A stretch of DNA of 35,104 nucleotides. Origin: Clostridia bacterium. GTDB lineage: Bacteria; Bacillota; Clostridia; Oscillospirales; CAG-382. Location: assembly GCA_017381715.1 (NCBI GenBank), contig JAFOBR010000008.1, forward strand, positions 1 through 35,104. Direction: 5' to 3'. A program made the translations under genes and the position numbers. Positions 21,791 to 30,128 of this stretch are shown one piece after another (within the stretch, counting starts at the first letter, position 1; each line of letters starts with the position of its first letter). Under the pieces are notes generated by a model that saw only the letters and a program-made list of their open reading frames with translations, had not been told where the DNA came from and did not search any database.

Positions 21791-22645
21791 TTACTTATAC
21801 GTTTCGGGAGTTAAGAAAAATACGTTGGTTTCGCCTCTGCCGTCATAAGCGATGGTAAACAGGGAAGTGTATTCCGCAGTCTTTACGGAGATCTTGTAGG
21901 CGGGCATTCCCTCGGGTATGGCGCAGTTAACAAAAAGACGCTGACCTGCTTTCAAAGATATTTCTTCCGAAACCGCGTTGCCCGTTTCGCAATCGAGTAT
22001 GGTAACCGTGCAGTCCTCGCGGGCGATTACGGAAACTGCCTCGCTGTCCGTATCAAGAGAAAGCAGAATATCGTCTTCCCGCATTTCGTCATAATATACA
22101 ACGTAGCCCAAAACCATATCCTTTAAGGAAACGGGGCTGTCCATCGTGCCGTCGTGGTAGGGGATAACAAGGTATTCACCTGCTTGGATAACCCCGTAAT
22201 CGGTTACGGACAAGGGCGAAAAGCTGTTTTTAACTCCCTCTTTAATATATACGGGATCGTTTTCTGTGTCCCAGCACACAAGGGTGTCTTTTTCACCGCT
22301 GAAGGTTATGTATACACTGCCTTCTCTCCATACGGCGGCAGTTATTTTTGCGTTTTCAGGGCACAAGGAAAGGTCAAGGGTAGTTTTGTTTCCTTCCTCA
22401 TCGGTGACGTATGCACCGTCATTTTGTGCTGTAAAGGTCAACTTTCCGTCGGGAGATACAACGGGTTCAATTATATTTATATCTTCCGAATCGGCTTCGG
22501 GAACAGAACTTTCGTCTTTGGGAACACTTTGTTCAGGATTTGGCGTGCTGTTATCCGCGCCGCTTTCTTCGGGCAGGGGAAGACTTCCCGTGCAGGCGGA
22601 AAACATAAATAGTACTGCAAACAAGGGTATTAATAATTTTTCCAT
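21791..22645 (-). CDS. Lipoprotein of unknown function, possibly beta-propeller-like
   Basis: A 284-residue lipoprotein. The start MEKLLIPLFAVLFMFSAC at 22645 (Cys18) is chosen because AGGAGG lies 9 bp upstream; the ATG at 22687 has no ribosome site. A Ser/Glu/Pro linker (~20-55) is followed by short beta repeats such as SPDGKLTFTAQNDGAYVTDEEGNK and WREGSVYITFSGEKDTLVCWD, in the style of WD40/propeller blades. The segment is too short for a full propeller. The C-terminal ~90 residues are beta-rich with no recognised family. It is monocistronic and convergent with the Xre gene. Confidence 0.8.
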   Translation of the reverse strand: MEKLLIPLFAVLFMFSACTGSLPLPEESGADNSTPNPEQSVPKDESSVPEADSEDINIIEPVVSPDGKLTFTAQNDGAYVTDEEGNKTTLDLSLCPENAKITAAVWREGSVYITFSGEKDTLVCWDTENDPVYIKEGVKNSFSPLSVTDYGVIQAGEYLVIPYHDGTMDSPVSLKDMVLGYVVYYDEMREDDILLSLDTDSEAVSVIAREDCTVTILDCETGNAVSEEISLKAGQRLFVNCAIPEGMPAYKISVKTAEYTSLFTIAYDGRGETNVFFLTPETYK

Positions 22646-22838
22646 TTGTTTTTTCCTCCTTTTGTTTTTGCAAAAAAATGGTAACATGATTTTTTATATT
22701 TTTTTCGGTAATATTTTTAAGAAAATGTTAAAATGCCGTTTTTTGGAGCAAGGTTTACAAAATCGACAAATTTCAACCTATTTCCGTTCACGGTTCGTAC
22801 ACAAGGCGTATTTATCTGTAAATAATATGTGAATACTA

Positions 22839-22886
22839 TTGACTGAAGCGGAAAGGTTTGGTATAATCTCAAACGATATTGTTTGA
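22839..22886 (+). promoter_or_regulatory. Promoter and palindromic operator of the MarR/ABC operon
   Basis: TTGACT (22839-22844) and TATAAT (22862-22867) are spaced by 17 bp. TCAAAC (22869-22874) and GTTTGA (22881-22886), extended imperfectly outward, form an inverted repeat directly after the -10 box, where a MarR dimer would block transcription. Confidence 0.85.
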
Positions 22887-22922
22887 TATGCGACAATCCG
22901 ATTTCCTACAAGGAGAAGAAGT

Positions 22923-23402
22923 ATGAAGCCTAAATTAAGATCGTGCGCCCTCCCGCCCGATGACGGTATAAGCACCGCGGGGAAGGAGATACGCTCACTT
23001 TCCAACCTCATAATGCGGTTTATAACCTTAAAATTAAACAAAAGCTTTGTGAAAACCGCAACCGGTTCAAATGCGTGGATACTTTTGTATCTTTCCTGCC
23101 ACGATAATGTTTTTCAAAGAGATCTTGAAAAAGAATTCTGCATAACCCGTTCCACCGCTTCAAAGGTGGTAATACTTATGGAGAAAAAAGGTTTTATTCG
23201 CCGCGAAAGCGTAGAAGGGGATGCAAGACTGAAAAGACTTGTGCTCACGGAAAAGGGCAAGCAGATAGTGGATCTTATAAAAGACGATAAATACGTGGTG
23301 GAGCAGACCTTGGTAAAAGGATTTACCAAAGAGGAGCTTGATCTGTTCTGCAGTTATATAGAGCGTATGAAAAACAACATTCAAGGAGAATTGACAAAAT
23401 AA
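22923..23402 (+). CDS. MarR-family transcriptional regulator
   Basis: A 159-residue winged-helix regulator. Helices for dimerisation lie at both ends. The DNA-binding part reads VFQRDLEKEFCITRSTASKVVILMEKKGFIRR, and the beta-wing is RRESVEGDARLKRLVLTEKGK. MarR proteins repress their own operon until a small molecule loosens DNA binding. The palindrome at 22869-22886 next to the -10 box fits autorepression. It is the first gene of an operon with a zinc-ribbon protein and a heterodimeric ABC exporter, the usual layout of a drug or toxic-compound efflux locus. Ribosome site AAGGAG. Confidence 0.95.
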   Translation: MKPKLRSCALPPDDGISTAGKEIRSLSNLIMRFITLKLNKSFVKTATGSNAWILLYLSCHDNVFQRDLEKEFCITRSTASKVVILMEKKGFIRRESVEGDARLKRLVLTEKGKQIVDLIKDDKYVVEQTLVKGFTKEELDLFCSYIERMKNNIQGELTK

Positions 23403-23403
23403 A

Positions 23404-23823
23404 ATGTTCAGAAGATTAGGTCAGAAATTATATAATTTTATGCTGGGCAGAAACGGTCCGGATAACCTTTTCCGCTTTTGCGTGTGGGCATCCTTTGCCG
23501 TAGCGGTGGTCGCCATTTTTGTCCGCAATTTTTGGGTGTCCTCCGCCCTTTCCCTTATTTATTACGCTCTGCTGGGCTATGCGGTGTTCCGTGTGCTTTC
23601 CAGAAACGTATATAAAAGACGGGCAGAAAACGCAAAATACCTTGGAGCAAGAAACAAGTTTTTATCCTTCTTCAAGCGTAAAAAAGCCCAGTTCAGGGAC
23701 AGAAAGACCCACGTTTATAAAAAATGCCCCCATTGCAAAGCAACCCTGCGCCTTCCCAAAAAGAAGGGCAGACACACCGTTGCCTGCCCCAAGTGCAGAA
23801 AATCCTTTGAAACCAAGATATAG
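23404..23823 (+). CDS. Small membrane protein with C-terminal zinc ribbon
   Basis: A 139-residue protein with two predicted transmembrane helices (~22-65) and a strongly basic linker (FKRKKAQFRDRK). The C-terminal zinc ribbon has Cys108, Cys111, Cys128 and Cys131 (CPHCKATLRLPKKKGRHTV then CPKC). The ribbon resembles those of bacterial proteins that bind metal or mediate contacts. Function is unknown. It starts 1 bp after the marR stop, using the AAGGAG inside the end of marR, and the ABC genes follow 9 bp later, so it belongs to the efflux operon and may be an accessory membrane factor. Confidence 0.75.
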   Translation: MFRRLGQKLYNFMLGRNGPDNLFRFCVWASFAVAVVAIFVRNFWVSSALSLIYYALLGYAVFRVLSRNVYKRRAENAKYLGARNKFLSFFKRKKAQFRDRKTHVYKKCPHCKATLRLPKKKGRHTVACPKCRKSFETKI

Positions 23824-23832
23824 AGGTATATT

Positions 23833-25587
23833 ATGATAAAAAGACTTGCCGCGTGTATAAGGGAATTCAAAAAGCCTTCCCTGCTTACCTCGGTTACCGT
23901 TTCTCTGGAAGTGGTAATGGAGGTGCTCATTCCCTATATCACCGCATCACTCATAGATAAAGGCATAGAGCAGGCGAATATGCCTGTCATACTTAAATAC
24001 GGAATTATCCTTGTGGTAAGCGCATTTTTGGTAATGCTTTTTGGTTTTCTTGCCGCAAAGTACGCCGCAACCGCTTCTGCAGGTCTTGCCCGCAACCTGC
24101 GCCACGATATGTATTATAACATACAGAATTTTTCTTTCACCAATATAGATAAATATTCCACCGGCGGTATCGTTACCCGTCTTACTACGGACGTAAACAA
24201 CGTAACCATGGCGTACCAGATGATAATTCGTATGGCTGTCCGCAGCCCTATGATGATAATCTGGTCTTTCGTCTTTGCCGCACGTATCAGCCTTAAGCTT
24301 TCTCTCATATTTTTTATAACCCTTCCCGTGCTTGCGGCAGCGCTTTTATTAATAATGAAGTTTGCTCATCCTCTTTTCCAAAGAGTGTTCAAAACCTACG
24401 ATAAGCTTAACGAAGTAGTTGAAGAGGACCTGCGGGGCATAAGAGTTGTAAAATCCTTTACCCGTGAAGAAACGGAAAAACAAAAATTCGGCGCAATTTC
24501 AAACCGCATTTATTCGGATTTCACCCGTGCGGAAAAGATACTTGCCTTAAACAACCCCGTAATGCAGGGCTGTATGTACGCAACCGTTTTGGTGCTGGCT
24601 TGGTTCGGCGCAAAGGTTATTGCCCAAAGCGGCGGCAACGGTGATATAGCGGGCGGACTTTCCGTAGGTCAGCTTACCTCTCTCATCACCTACGCGTCCC
24701 AGATACTCACCTCTCTTATGATGGTTTCTATGGCGTTCGTAATGATCACGATGTCCAAAGCCTCTGCAGAGCGCGTGGTTGAGATACTTAACGAAAAAAG
24801 CGATATCGTCAACCCCGAATCCCCGCTTTACGAGGTTAAAGACGGCTCCGTAGAGTTTGAAAACGTAAGCTTTTCCTATTCCAAGGATGCGGACAAAAAG
24901 TGTCTGGATAACGTAAACGTAAAGATCGATTCGGGCGAAACCGTGGGAATTATCGGCGGAACAGGCTCTTCCAAATCCACCTTCGTTTCTCTTATTCCCC
25001 GTCTTTACGATGTACTTTCCGGCTCCGTTAAGGTTGGCGGGGAGGACGTGCGCAATTACGATATAACCACCCTGCGTGATAACGTGGCAATGGTGCTTCA
25101 GAAAAACGAGTTGTTTTCCGGCACCATAAAAGAAAACCTGCGCTGGGGCAACCCGAACGCTTCTGACGAAGAGCTTGAGCGCGTTTCCCGTCTTGCCTGC
25201 GCAGACGAATTTATACAAACTTTCCCCGAAAAATACGATACCCTTATCGACCAAGGTGGCGCAAACGTTTCCGGCGGACAAAAGCAGCGTCTTTGTATCG
25301 CCCGCGCCCTGCTCAAAAAGCCTAAAATTCTTATACTGGACGATTCCACTTCGGCGGTAGACACCCGCACAGATGCACTTATCCGCAAAGCCTTCCGCGA
25401 AGAAATACCCCACACTACCAAGTTTATTATCGCCCAGCGTATAAGCTCGGTGCAGGATGCGGATAAGATAATCGTCCTTGACGACGGTAAAATATCCGCC
25501 TGCGGTAACCACGAATATCTTATGGAAAACAGCGAAGTTTACCGCGAGGTATACAATTCTCAGGTAAAAGGAGGGGACAAAGAATGA
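23833..25587 (+). CDS. ABC exporter half-transporter with degenerate ATP site (subunit 1)
   Basis: A 584-residue type IV ABC exporter subunit: six transmembrane helices (~15-310) and an ATPase domain (~335-584). Walker A is GGTGSSKS (375-382), where the usual Gly before the Lys is Ser. The signature is VSGGQKQR (~479-486). Walker B is ILILDDS with Asp504 in place of the catalytic Glu. This subunit therefore contributes a non-hydrolysing Walker pair but a normal signature. Combined with the next gene it makes a heterodimer like TM287/288 or LmrCD, with one active and one degenerate ATP site. The SSK Walker A form recurs in Clostridia and is not a sequencing error. Likely substrates are drugs, lipids or peptides. 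Confidence 0.95.
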   Translation: MIKRLAACIREFKKPSLLTSVTVSLEVVMEVLIPYITASLIDKGIEQANMPVILKYGIILVVSAFLVMLFGFLAAKYAATASAGLARNLRHDMYYNIQNFSFTNIDKYSTGGIVTRLTTDVNNVTMAYQMIIRMAVRSPMMIIWSFVFAARISLKLSLIFFITLPVLAAALLLIMKFAHPLFQRVFKTYDKLNEVVEEDLRGIRVVKSFTREETEKQKFGAISNRIYSDFTRAEKILALNNPVMQGCMYATVLVLAWFGAKVIAQSGGNGDIAGGLSVGQLTSLITYASQILTSLMMVSMAFVMITMSKASAERVVEILNEKSDIVNPESPLYEVKDGSVEFENVSFSYSKDADKKCLDNVNVKIDSGETVGIIGGTGSSKSTFVSLIPRLYDVLSGSVKVGGEDVRNYDITTLRDNVAMVLQKNELFSGTIKENLRWGNPNASDEELERVSRLACADEFIQTFPEKYDTLIDQGGANVSGGQKQRLCIARALLKKPKILILDDSTSAVDTRTDALIRKAFREEIPHTTKFIIAQRISSVQDADKIIVLDDGKISACGNHEYLMENSEVYREVYNSQVKGGDKE

Positions 25588-27596
25588 GCAAGCAGGAACA
25601 ATCCCGTCCCGTTCACGGCCCCGGACCCAGAGGCAGAGGCCCCGCTATGGGCGGCAAAAAGGTCCCTCTGGATAAGACCACCGCAAAGCGTCTTATAAAA
25701 TATTTTCGTCCTTATTGGGGCAGAGTAGCGCTGGTACTGTTTTTTGTAATACTTTCCGCGGCGGTTTCCGTTGCATCCGCCTTGTTTTTAAAGACTCTGG
25801 TGGACGAATATATAGGTCCTCTTGCCAAAAATCCCACAGGGGAGCTTTTTGCCGCCTTGTTTGCCGCGTTAATGGGTATGGCGGTAATATACGGTGTGGG
25901 TCTGGTTTCGGGATTTTTGCAAAGCTTTATAATGGCAAAGGTTTCTCAGGGCATACTCAAGACTATACGTGACGATATGTTCAACCATATGCAGACTCTG
26001 CCCGTCAAGTATTTCGATACCCATTCTTTCGGCGAGGTTATGGGACATTATACCAACGATACGGATACTATCCGTATGCTTATCTCCCAGACCATACCAC
26101 AGACCATATCTTCTGTGTTCACCATAATTTCCGTGGTGTTCTCAATGCTGTATAATTCCGTTTGGCTCACTCTGCTTTCCGTGCTGTTGCTCCTGCTTTC
26201 TACGGGCGTTATCGGCAAGATAGGAAAAAATGCTGCAAAATACTTTATGCGCCAGCAGGAATCCTTGGGTAAAGAAAACGGATTTATAGAAGAAATGGTA
26301 AACGGCCAGAAGGTCGTAAAGGTCTTTAACCGTGAAGAGATATGCAAAGAGCAGTTCGATAAAATAAACGATGAGCTTTGCAAAAACGCTACCGAGGCAA
26401 ACAAGTTCGGTAATATGATGGGACCGCTTATGAACGCATTTTCCCATCTGCTTTACGTGGTAATTGCCATTGCAGGCGGCGCTATCTCCATTTACTGCAT
26501 TAATCACAGCATAAACTTGAATTTCTCTATAGAAAGCCTTGTGCAGTTTTTTGGAAAAGAAAACCCCACCGTGTTCAACGCGCTTTCTTTGGGTATGATC
26601 GTTTCCTTCCTCACCTTAACCAAATCCTTTATGCGCCCCATTTCCCAGATATCCAATCAGGTAAACTCCATCGCCATGGCAATGGCAGGCGCAAAGCGTG
26701 TGTTCGCCCTGCTTGACGAACAGCCGGAAGCAGACAACGGCTACGTAACCCTTGTTAACGCAAAGTATGTGGACGGCGTGCTTACCGAAACAGAAGAAAA
26801 AACAGGTCTGTGGGCTTGGAAGCATCCTCATCAGGCGGACGGAACGGTTACTTATACCGAGCTGAAGGGCAACGTGGTGCTGGAAAACGTGGATTTCGGC
26901 TACGTGGAAGAAAAGCAGGTGCTTCACAACATCTCCCTTTACGCCGAACCGGGTCAGAAGGTGGCGTTTGTAGGCGCAACGGGTGCAGGCAAAACCACTA
27001 TTACCAACCTCATAAACCGCTTTTACGATATTGACGACGGTAAGATACGTTACGACGGCATAAATATAAACAAGATACGCAAAGCCGACCTCCGCCGTTC
27101 TTTGGGCGTGGTGCTTCAGGATGTAAATCTGTTCACGGGCACGGTTATGGAAAATATCCGTTACGGCAGACCGGACGCTACCGACGAAGAGTGTATCGCC
27201 GCCGCCTGCCTTGCCAATGCAGACGGATTTATCCGTATGCTCCCCAAAGGGTACGATACGGTGCTTTCAGGGGACGGAAGCGGACTTTCCCAAGGTCAGC
27301 GCCAGCTTCTTTCCCTAGCCCGCGCCGCCGTGGCAGATCCTCCCGTTATGATACTGGATGAAGCCACCTCCTCCATAGATACCCGCACGGAAGAGATCGT
27401 TCAGCGGGGTATGGATGCTCTTATGCACGGCAGAACCGTGTTTGTTATCGCCCACCGCCTTTCCACCGTAAGAAATTCAGACGTTATTATGGTGCTTGAA
27501 AAAGGCAGAATTATAGAGCGCGGCAACCACGAAAAACTTATCGCCGAAAAAGGCACCTATTACCGCCTTTATACCGGCGCGTTTGAACTTGAATAA
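25584..27596 (+). CDS. ABC exporter half-transporter with canonical ATP site (subunit 2)
   Basis: A 670-residue partner of the preceding subunit. A Gly/Arg/Pro-rich N-terminal stretch of ~25 residues precedes six transmembrane helices (~45-370). The linker to the ATPase domain is lengthened by ~35 residues (YVDGVLTETEEKTGLWAWKH), as is usual for this family. Walker A is GATGAGKT (464-471, Lys470), Walker B ILDE with catalytic Glu593, and the signature is LSQGQ (568-572), deviating from LSGGQ. The deviations complement subunit 1, giving one competent site. The start overlaps the previous stop (ATGA), ensuring equal synthesis. It is the last gene of the MarR operon. Confidence 0.95.
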   Translation: MSKQEQSRPVHGPGPRGRGPAMGGKKVPLDKTTAKRLIKYFRPYWGRVALVLFFVILSAAVSVASALFLKTLVDEYIGPLAKNPTGELFAALFAALMGMAVIYGVGLVSGFLQSFIMAKVSQGILKTIRDDMFNHMQTLPVKYFDTHSFGEVMGHYTNDTDTIRMLISQTIPQTISSVFTIISVVFSMLYNSVWLTLLSVLLLLLSTGVIGKIGKNAAKYFMRQQESLGKENGFIEEMVNGQKVVKVFNREEICKEQFDKINDELCKNATEANKFGNMMGPLMNAFSHLLYVVIAIAGGAISIYCINHSINLNFSIESLVQFFGKENPTVFNALSLGMIVSFLTLTKSFMRPISQISNQVNSIAMAMAGAKRVFALLDEQPEADNGYVTLVNAKYVDGVLTETEEKTGLWAWKHPHQADGTVTYTELKGNVVLENVDFGYVEEKQVLHNISLYAEPGQKVAFVGATGAGKTTITNLINRFYDIDDGKIRYDGININKIRKADLRRSLGVVLQDVNLFTGTVMENIRYGRPDATDEECIAAACLANADGFIRMLPKGYDTVLSGDGSGLSQGQRQLLSLARAAVADPPVMILDEATSSIDTRTEEIVQRGMDALMHGRTVFVIAHRLSTVRNSDVIMVLEKGRIIERGNHEKLIAEKGTYYRLYTGAFELE

Positions 27597-27597
27597 T

Positions 27598-27807
27598 GGC
27601 TTTGTGCTTTTGGGAGCACAAAGCCTCGATATAAATCCCTCACGGGATTTTCGATATGTTGCTAAAGCAACTCGATATGTGCTGCGCGCTCGATATGTTT
27701 GCTTCGCAAACGAGGGGTTTATATCATATCGAAACCGACCGTACGGGAGGTTATATCGAATTCGAGCAACGCGAGAATATATCGAGTCGGCATCGCCGAC
27801 ATATCGA
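27598..27807. repeat. Symmetrical repeat array: word TCGATAT(G) alternating with short hairpins
   Basis: Forward TCGATAT starts at 27626, 27651, 27672 and 27690. The inverse ATATCGA starts at 27726, 27753, 27779 and 27801. Between them lie distinct hairpins such as AAATCCC/GGGATTT, TTGCTAAAGCAA, TTTGCTTCGCAAA, a CCGTACGG stem and GTCGGCATCGCCGAC. An outer stem GGCTTTGTGCT/AGCACAAAGCC (27598-27608/27615-27625) begins right after the ABC stop. The design equals that at 9059-9222 with an unrelated word. It lies between convergent genes and contains no credible ORF. Confidence 0.9.
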
Positions 27808-27829
27808 CAAAAAATCATTGCCAAAACCA

Positions 27830-27866
27830 AAAGGACAGAGAATGTTTTTCATTCTCTGTCCTTTTT
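27830..27866. terminator. Strong terminator after the repeat array
   Basis: AAAGGACAGAGAATG (27830-27844) pairs with CATTCTCTGTCCTTT (27850-27864), a perfect 15-bp stem, followed by T residues. A second hairpin, CCCCGAGAAAAC with GTTTTCTTGGGG (27875-27901), follows and may serve the minus-strand gene. Confidence 0.9.
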
Positions 27867-27907
27867 GTCGGGGTCCCCGAGAAAACGCAGTTTTCTTGGG
27901 GTGATTC

Positions 27908-28810
27908 TTATTCTTCTTTTAATTTTTTCATCAAAATATCTGCGGCGAAATCCTGTATGGGAACGCAGCGCTTTTCGTTTTCACCGTAGAATATGATTTT
28001 CTTTCCGTCCGGGCTTAATTCGCAGGAGGAAAATTTGCGTCTGTCAATAATATGCGCCCGCAAAATTCCCGTCCACGCCACGTAATCGGCGGTTATGCGC
28101 AGATTATACAGCGTGGGTGTAGTTCCCCAAAACTCCAAAAGCTTGTATTGGGTGCTTTCGGGGTCTTCGGAACGGTCAATAAGCCTTTTTACCTGCTTTA
28201 CCGTCGTAAAATCAAATCCTCTTACCAAAACCACCGTGCCAAAGATCAAAGCCAAAGCGGAAAATGCCAAATATTTATACGCCTTTTCCAGATCCGGCGT
28301 TTCCACCGTTTCGTCCATTATAATATAGGTTTTAAACTCTTCGGGCAGTTTTTCTTCTCCCAAAGCGCTTTTAAGATATCTGCGGTAGTACACTTCGGAA
28401 ACATCGTCCATACTTCTCATTCTGCCGTAGATCCGCATTTTTTCGTTCAAAAACCCGTCTTTTCTCAAAGCCAGATGGGCGTCAAGCATTTTATCCGCCC
28501 CAATGCGCAAAGCGCAGTAGGTGTTTTCTCCCGCAGGGATAATTATTTCTATACAATCGTTACCGACCCAGGATTTATATCTTAAATATTCCGCTGCTAT
28601 CTCGGTTATATCCGTGCATATAATTTTCCCCTCCAGCTCCTCGGGGGAAGCAACGTACAGGGAATTAACAGGCTCCGTTTCGGGAAACACCTTCCACCCG
28701 CCGTACCAAAAAGCAAGTAAAGCCAACAAAAGCAAAGCGGCGCCCACAATGCGGTTAATAAGCCCTGTTTCTTTTTGTATTATTTTCAAAACGGGATACT
28801 CTGCTTTCAT
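27908..28810 (-). CDS. Membrane protein of unknown function
   Basis: A 300-residue protein starting MKAEYPVLKII at 28810; an ATG 24 bp upstream would precede the transcript predicted from the promoter. It has one transmembrane helix near residues 22-40 and another near 180-198. Between them is an extracytoplasmic domain of ~135 residues with mixed strands (LEGKIICTDITEIAAEYL; DDVSEVYYRRYLKSALG). The C-terminal ~100 residues are cytoplasmic and beta-rich. The two-helix plus loop plan resembles Clostridia proteins of undefined DUFs; I recognise no specific family. It is monocistronic. Confidence 0.7.
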   Translation of the reverse strand: MKAEYPVLKIIQKETGLINRIVGAALLLLALLAFWYGGWKVFPETEPVNSLYVASPEELEGKIICTDITEIAAEYLRYKSWVGNDCIEIIIPAGENTYCALRIGADKMLDAHLALRKDGFLNEKMRIYGRMRSMDDVSEVYYRRYLKSALGEEKLPEEFKTYIIMDETVETPDLEKAYKYLAFSALALIFGTVVLVRGFDFTTVKQVKRLIDRSEDPESTQYKLLEFWGTTPTLYNLRITADYVAWTGILRAHIIDRRKFSSCELSPDGKKIIFYGENEKRCVPIQDFAADILMKKLKEE

Positions 28811-28835
28811 AAAACCCCACCGCCTTTCAAGCAAA

Positions 28836-28864
28836 AGTATACCATATTTGTCATGTGTTGTAAA
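28836..28864 (-). promoter_or_regulatory. Promoter of the membrane protein gene
   Basis: On the minus strand TTTACA (28859-28864) and TATACT (28836-28841) are spaced by 17 bp, and transcription would begin near 28830. Confidence 0.65.
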
Positions 28865-28892
28865 CCGTTGTTTTCCTTTTTTTATCGTAAAA

Positions 28893-28936
28893 ATTCACCC
28901 CAAGATACCTTGCGGCTTCTTGGGGTGAGTTTTTAT
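28893..28936. terminator. Long hairpin terminator
   Basis: TCACCCCAAGA pairs with TCTTGGGGTGA, with A/T tracts at both ends. It would end minus-strand transcription through the lipoprotein gene and its remnant. Confidence 0.75.
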
Positions 28937-28989
28937 TATTAACAATCCTATTCTGTTTCACTTTCCCGAGCAGGAACTTATTATTATTG

Positions 28990-29113
28990 TCGCCTATGTC
29001 CGCTTTACTCTATTCGGGAGTATCGCAACCTGCAAAAACGTAAACGACCATAACAAAACAAAGCAAAATGCTCGTAATTTGATTGGTTTCAATTAAATAC
29101 TCATTTCTGATTC
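28990..29113 (-). pseudogene. Decayed partial duplicate of the neighbouring lipoprotein gene
   Basis: The minus strand from 29113 to about 28990 aligns with the ribosome site and first ~35 codons of the intact gene at 29154-29777. Shared pieces include GAGTATTTA, GAGCATTTTGCTTTG (AAGCATTTCGCTTTG in the intact copy), GATACTCCCGAA and AGTAAAGCGGA. The start region has lost its ATG (TTG remains at 29090-29092), one base is missing near codon 6, and GAG after CCCGAA is TAG. It is therefore broken three times over, and its 3' part is missing. It is probably the remnant of a tandem duplication. Confidence 0.8.
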
Positions 29114-29153
29114 TGCGGAGAGAGCGGGTGTCTAAAACATCTGATACCTTCTC

Positions 29154-29777
29154 TTAATCTTCATCGCACCAATCGCAATCGTAGATGTTTTTCCCTTCGA
29201 GACATTCTTCGTTTTGATGAATATCAAAGAACAAATGTATACCGCATTTTTCGGCGTATTCAATAATTTTTTCTATATCGTTTTTGGATAAATCACCGTG
29301 GAAAACGCCGTTATTATAATATTCCAAAGGAATGTTTCCCGCCTTTAACCAAGCGTCAAATTCAAATTTTATTCTTTTGAAGTCTTTATCTCCGGGATAC
29401 TCCATTTTTGTTTCTCCGGGGTTATATGCTATCACTCCCACGTGAAACAAAGTTTCGTGCTCTCGGTGAGTCTCCAAAAGGTATATAAACTCATCGGGAT
29501 AATTTATATAGCGAGGATCCCAGCCGGTGTTGGGAATACCGCAAAGGTGGTACTGGTGAACGGGCCATCCTTTAAGAAAATCCCAATCTTCATCCATTCC
29601 CCAAGACTCTATTGCTATCAACACTTCGCTTTCCTGCGTAGAAACTTCTTCGGAAACATCGCTTATATTGCTTTCGCTTATATCCGCTTTACTCTCTTCG
29701 GGAGTATCACAGCCTGCAAACATAGCTGTAAGCATAAGAAAGCAAAGCGAAATGCTTGTAAATTTAATTAGCTTCAT
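29154..29777 (-). CDS. Lipoprotein of unknown function
   Basis: A 207-residue lipoprotein with signal MKLIKFTSISLCFLMLTAMFAGC, lipidated Cys23, and a Ser/Glu linker (~24-50). The mature domain has many aromatics and acidic residues (SWGMDEDWDFLKGWPVHQYH; YPGDKDFKRIKFEFDAW; KCGIHLFFDIHQNEEC) and ends with a short Cys-rich tail (CDWCDED). The family is not recognised; the pattern suggests a compact alpha/beta fold. Ribosome site GAAAGGAG. A broken duplicate of its 5' part lies 41 bp downstream, showing local duplication in this stretch. No operon partner is present. Confidence 0.8.
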   Translation of the reverse strand: MKLIKFTSISLCFLMLTAMFAGCDTPEESKADISESNISDVSEEVSTQESEVLIAIESWGMDEDWDFLKGWPVHQYHLCGIPNTGWDPRYINYPDEFIYLLETHREHETLFHVGVIAYNPGETKMEYPGDKDFKRIKFEFDAWLKAGNIPLEYYNNGVFHGDLSKNDIEKIIEYAEKCGIHLFFDIHQNEECLEGKNIYDCDWCDED

Positions 29778-30014
29778 ATAAATACTCCTTTCTAATTACG
29801 GTCTGCCCATAGGGCAAGGCTGAAGTACGTTGACTTTCGTGTTTGTATACTGTGAGATATCCGAAACCATGGGTACCGCCGCCTTTCATAAGTATATTTG
29901 AAAAAGATTATACTTTTCCATATCCATATTACCATATTATTCCGGATATGTCATTGTGCAAAAACACCGAATATACCGAGTCTTTTTTATACAGGGAAAA
30001 CAAAATACTTAGCT

Positions 30015-30030
30015 GTGTTTTTAAAAACAC
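30015..30030. promoter_or_regulatory. Perfect 16-bp palindrome upstream of the sugar operon
   Basis: GTGTTTTTAAAAACAC lies 18 bp before the -35 box of the sugar operon. It is a candidate operator for an unlinked regulator, since no regulator gene is in the operon. Confidence 0.45.
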
Positions 30031-30048
30031 AAAATCTTTTCAAAAAGG

Positions 30049-30107
30049 TTGTATTTTTATTCCTTTTGTGCTAAACTCAAGGGGTAAAAACAAAAATATT
30101 TTTTACC
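30049..30107 (+). promoter_or_regulatory. Promoter and leader hairpin of the sugar operon
   Basis: TTGTAT (30049-30054) and TAAACT (30072-30077) are spaced by 17 bp. GGTAAAAA (30083-30090) and TTTTTACC (30099-30106) form an inverted repeat at the start of the transcript. The promoter is moderate. Confidence 0.5.
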
Positions 30108-30128
30108 TATAAAAAGGAGATATGTATT

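Noticed and set aside
24955..24978. Sequencing error in the Walker A motif of ABC subunit 1
   Set aside because: GGTGSSKS recurs in Clostridia exporters with a degenerate site and agrees with Asp in place of the catalytic Glu in the same subunit.
27583..27996. Open frames of 80-137 codons across the TCGATAT array
   Set aside because: They translate the repeat itself (recurrent RYV/RYM residues), have no ribosome site and run into terminators.
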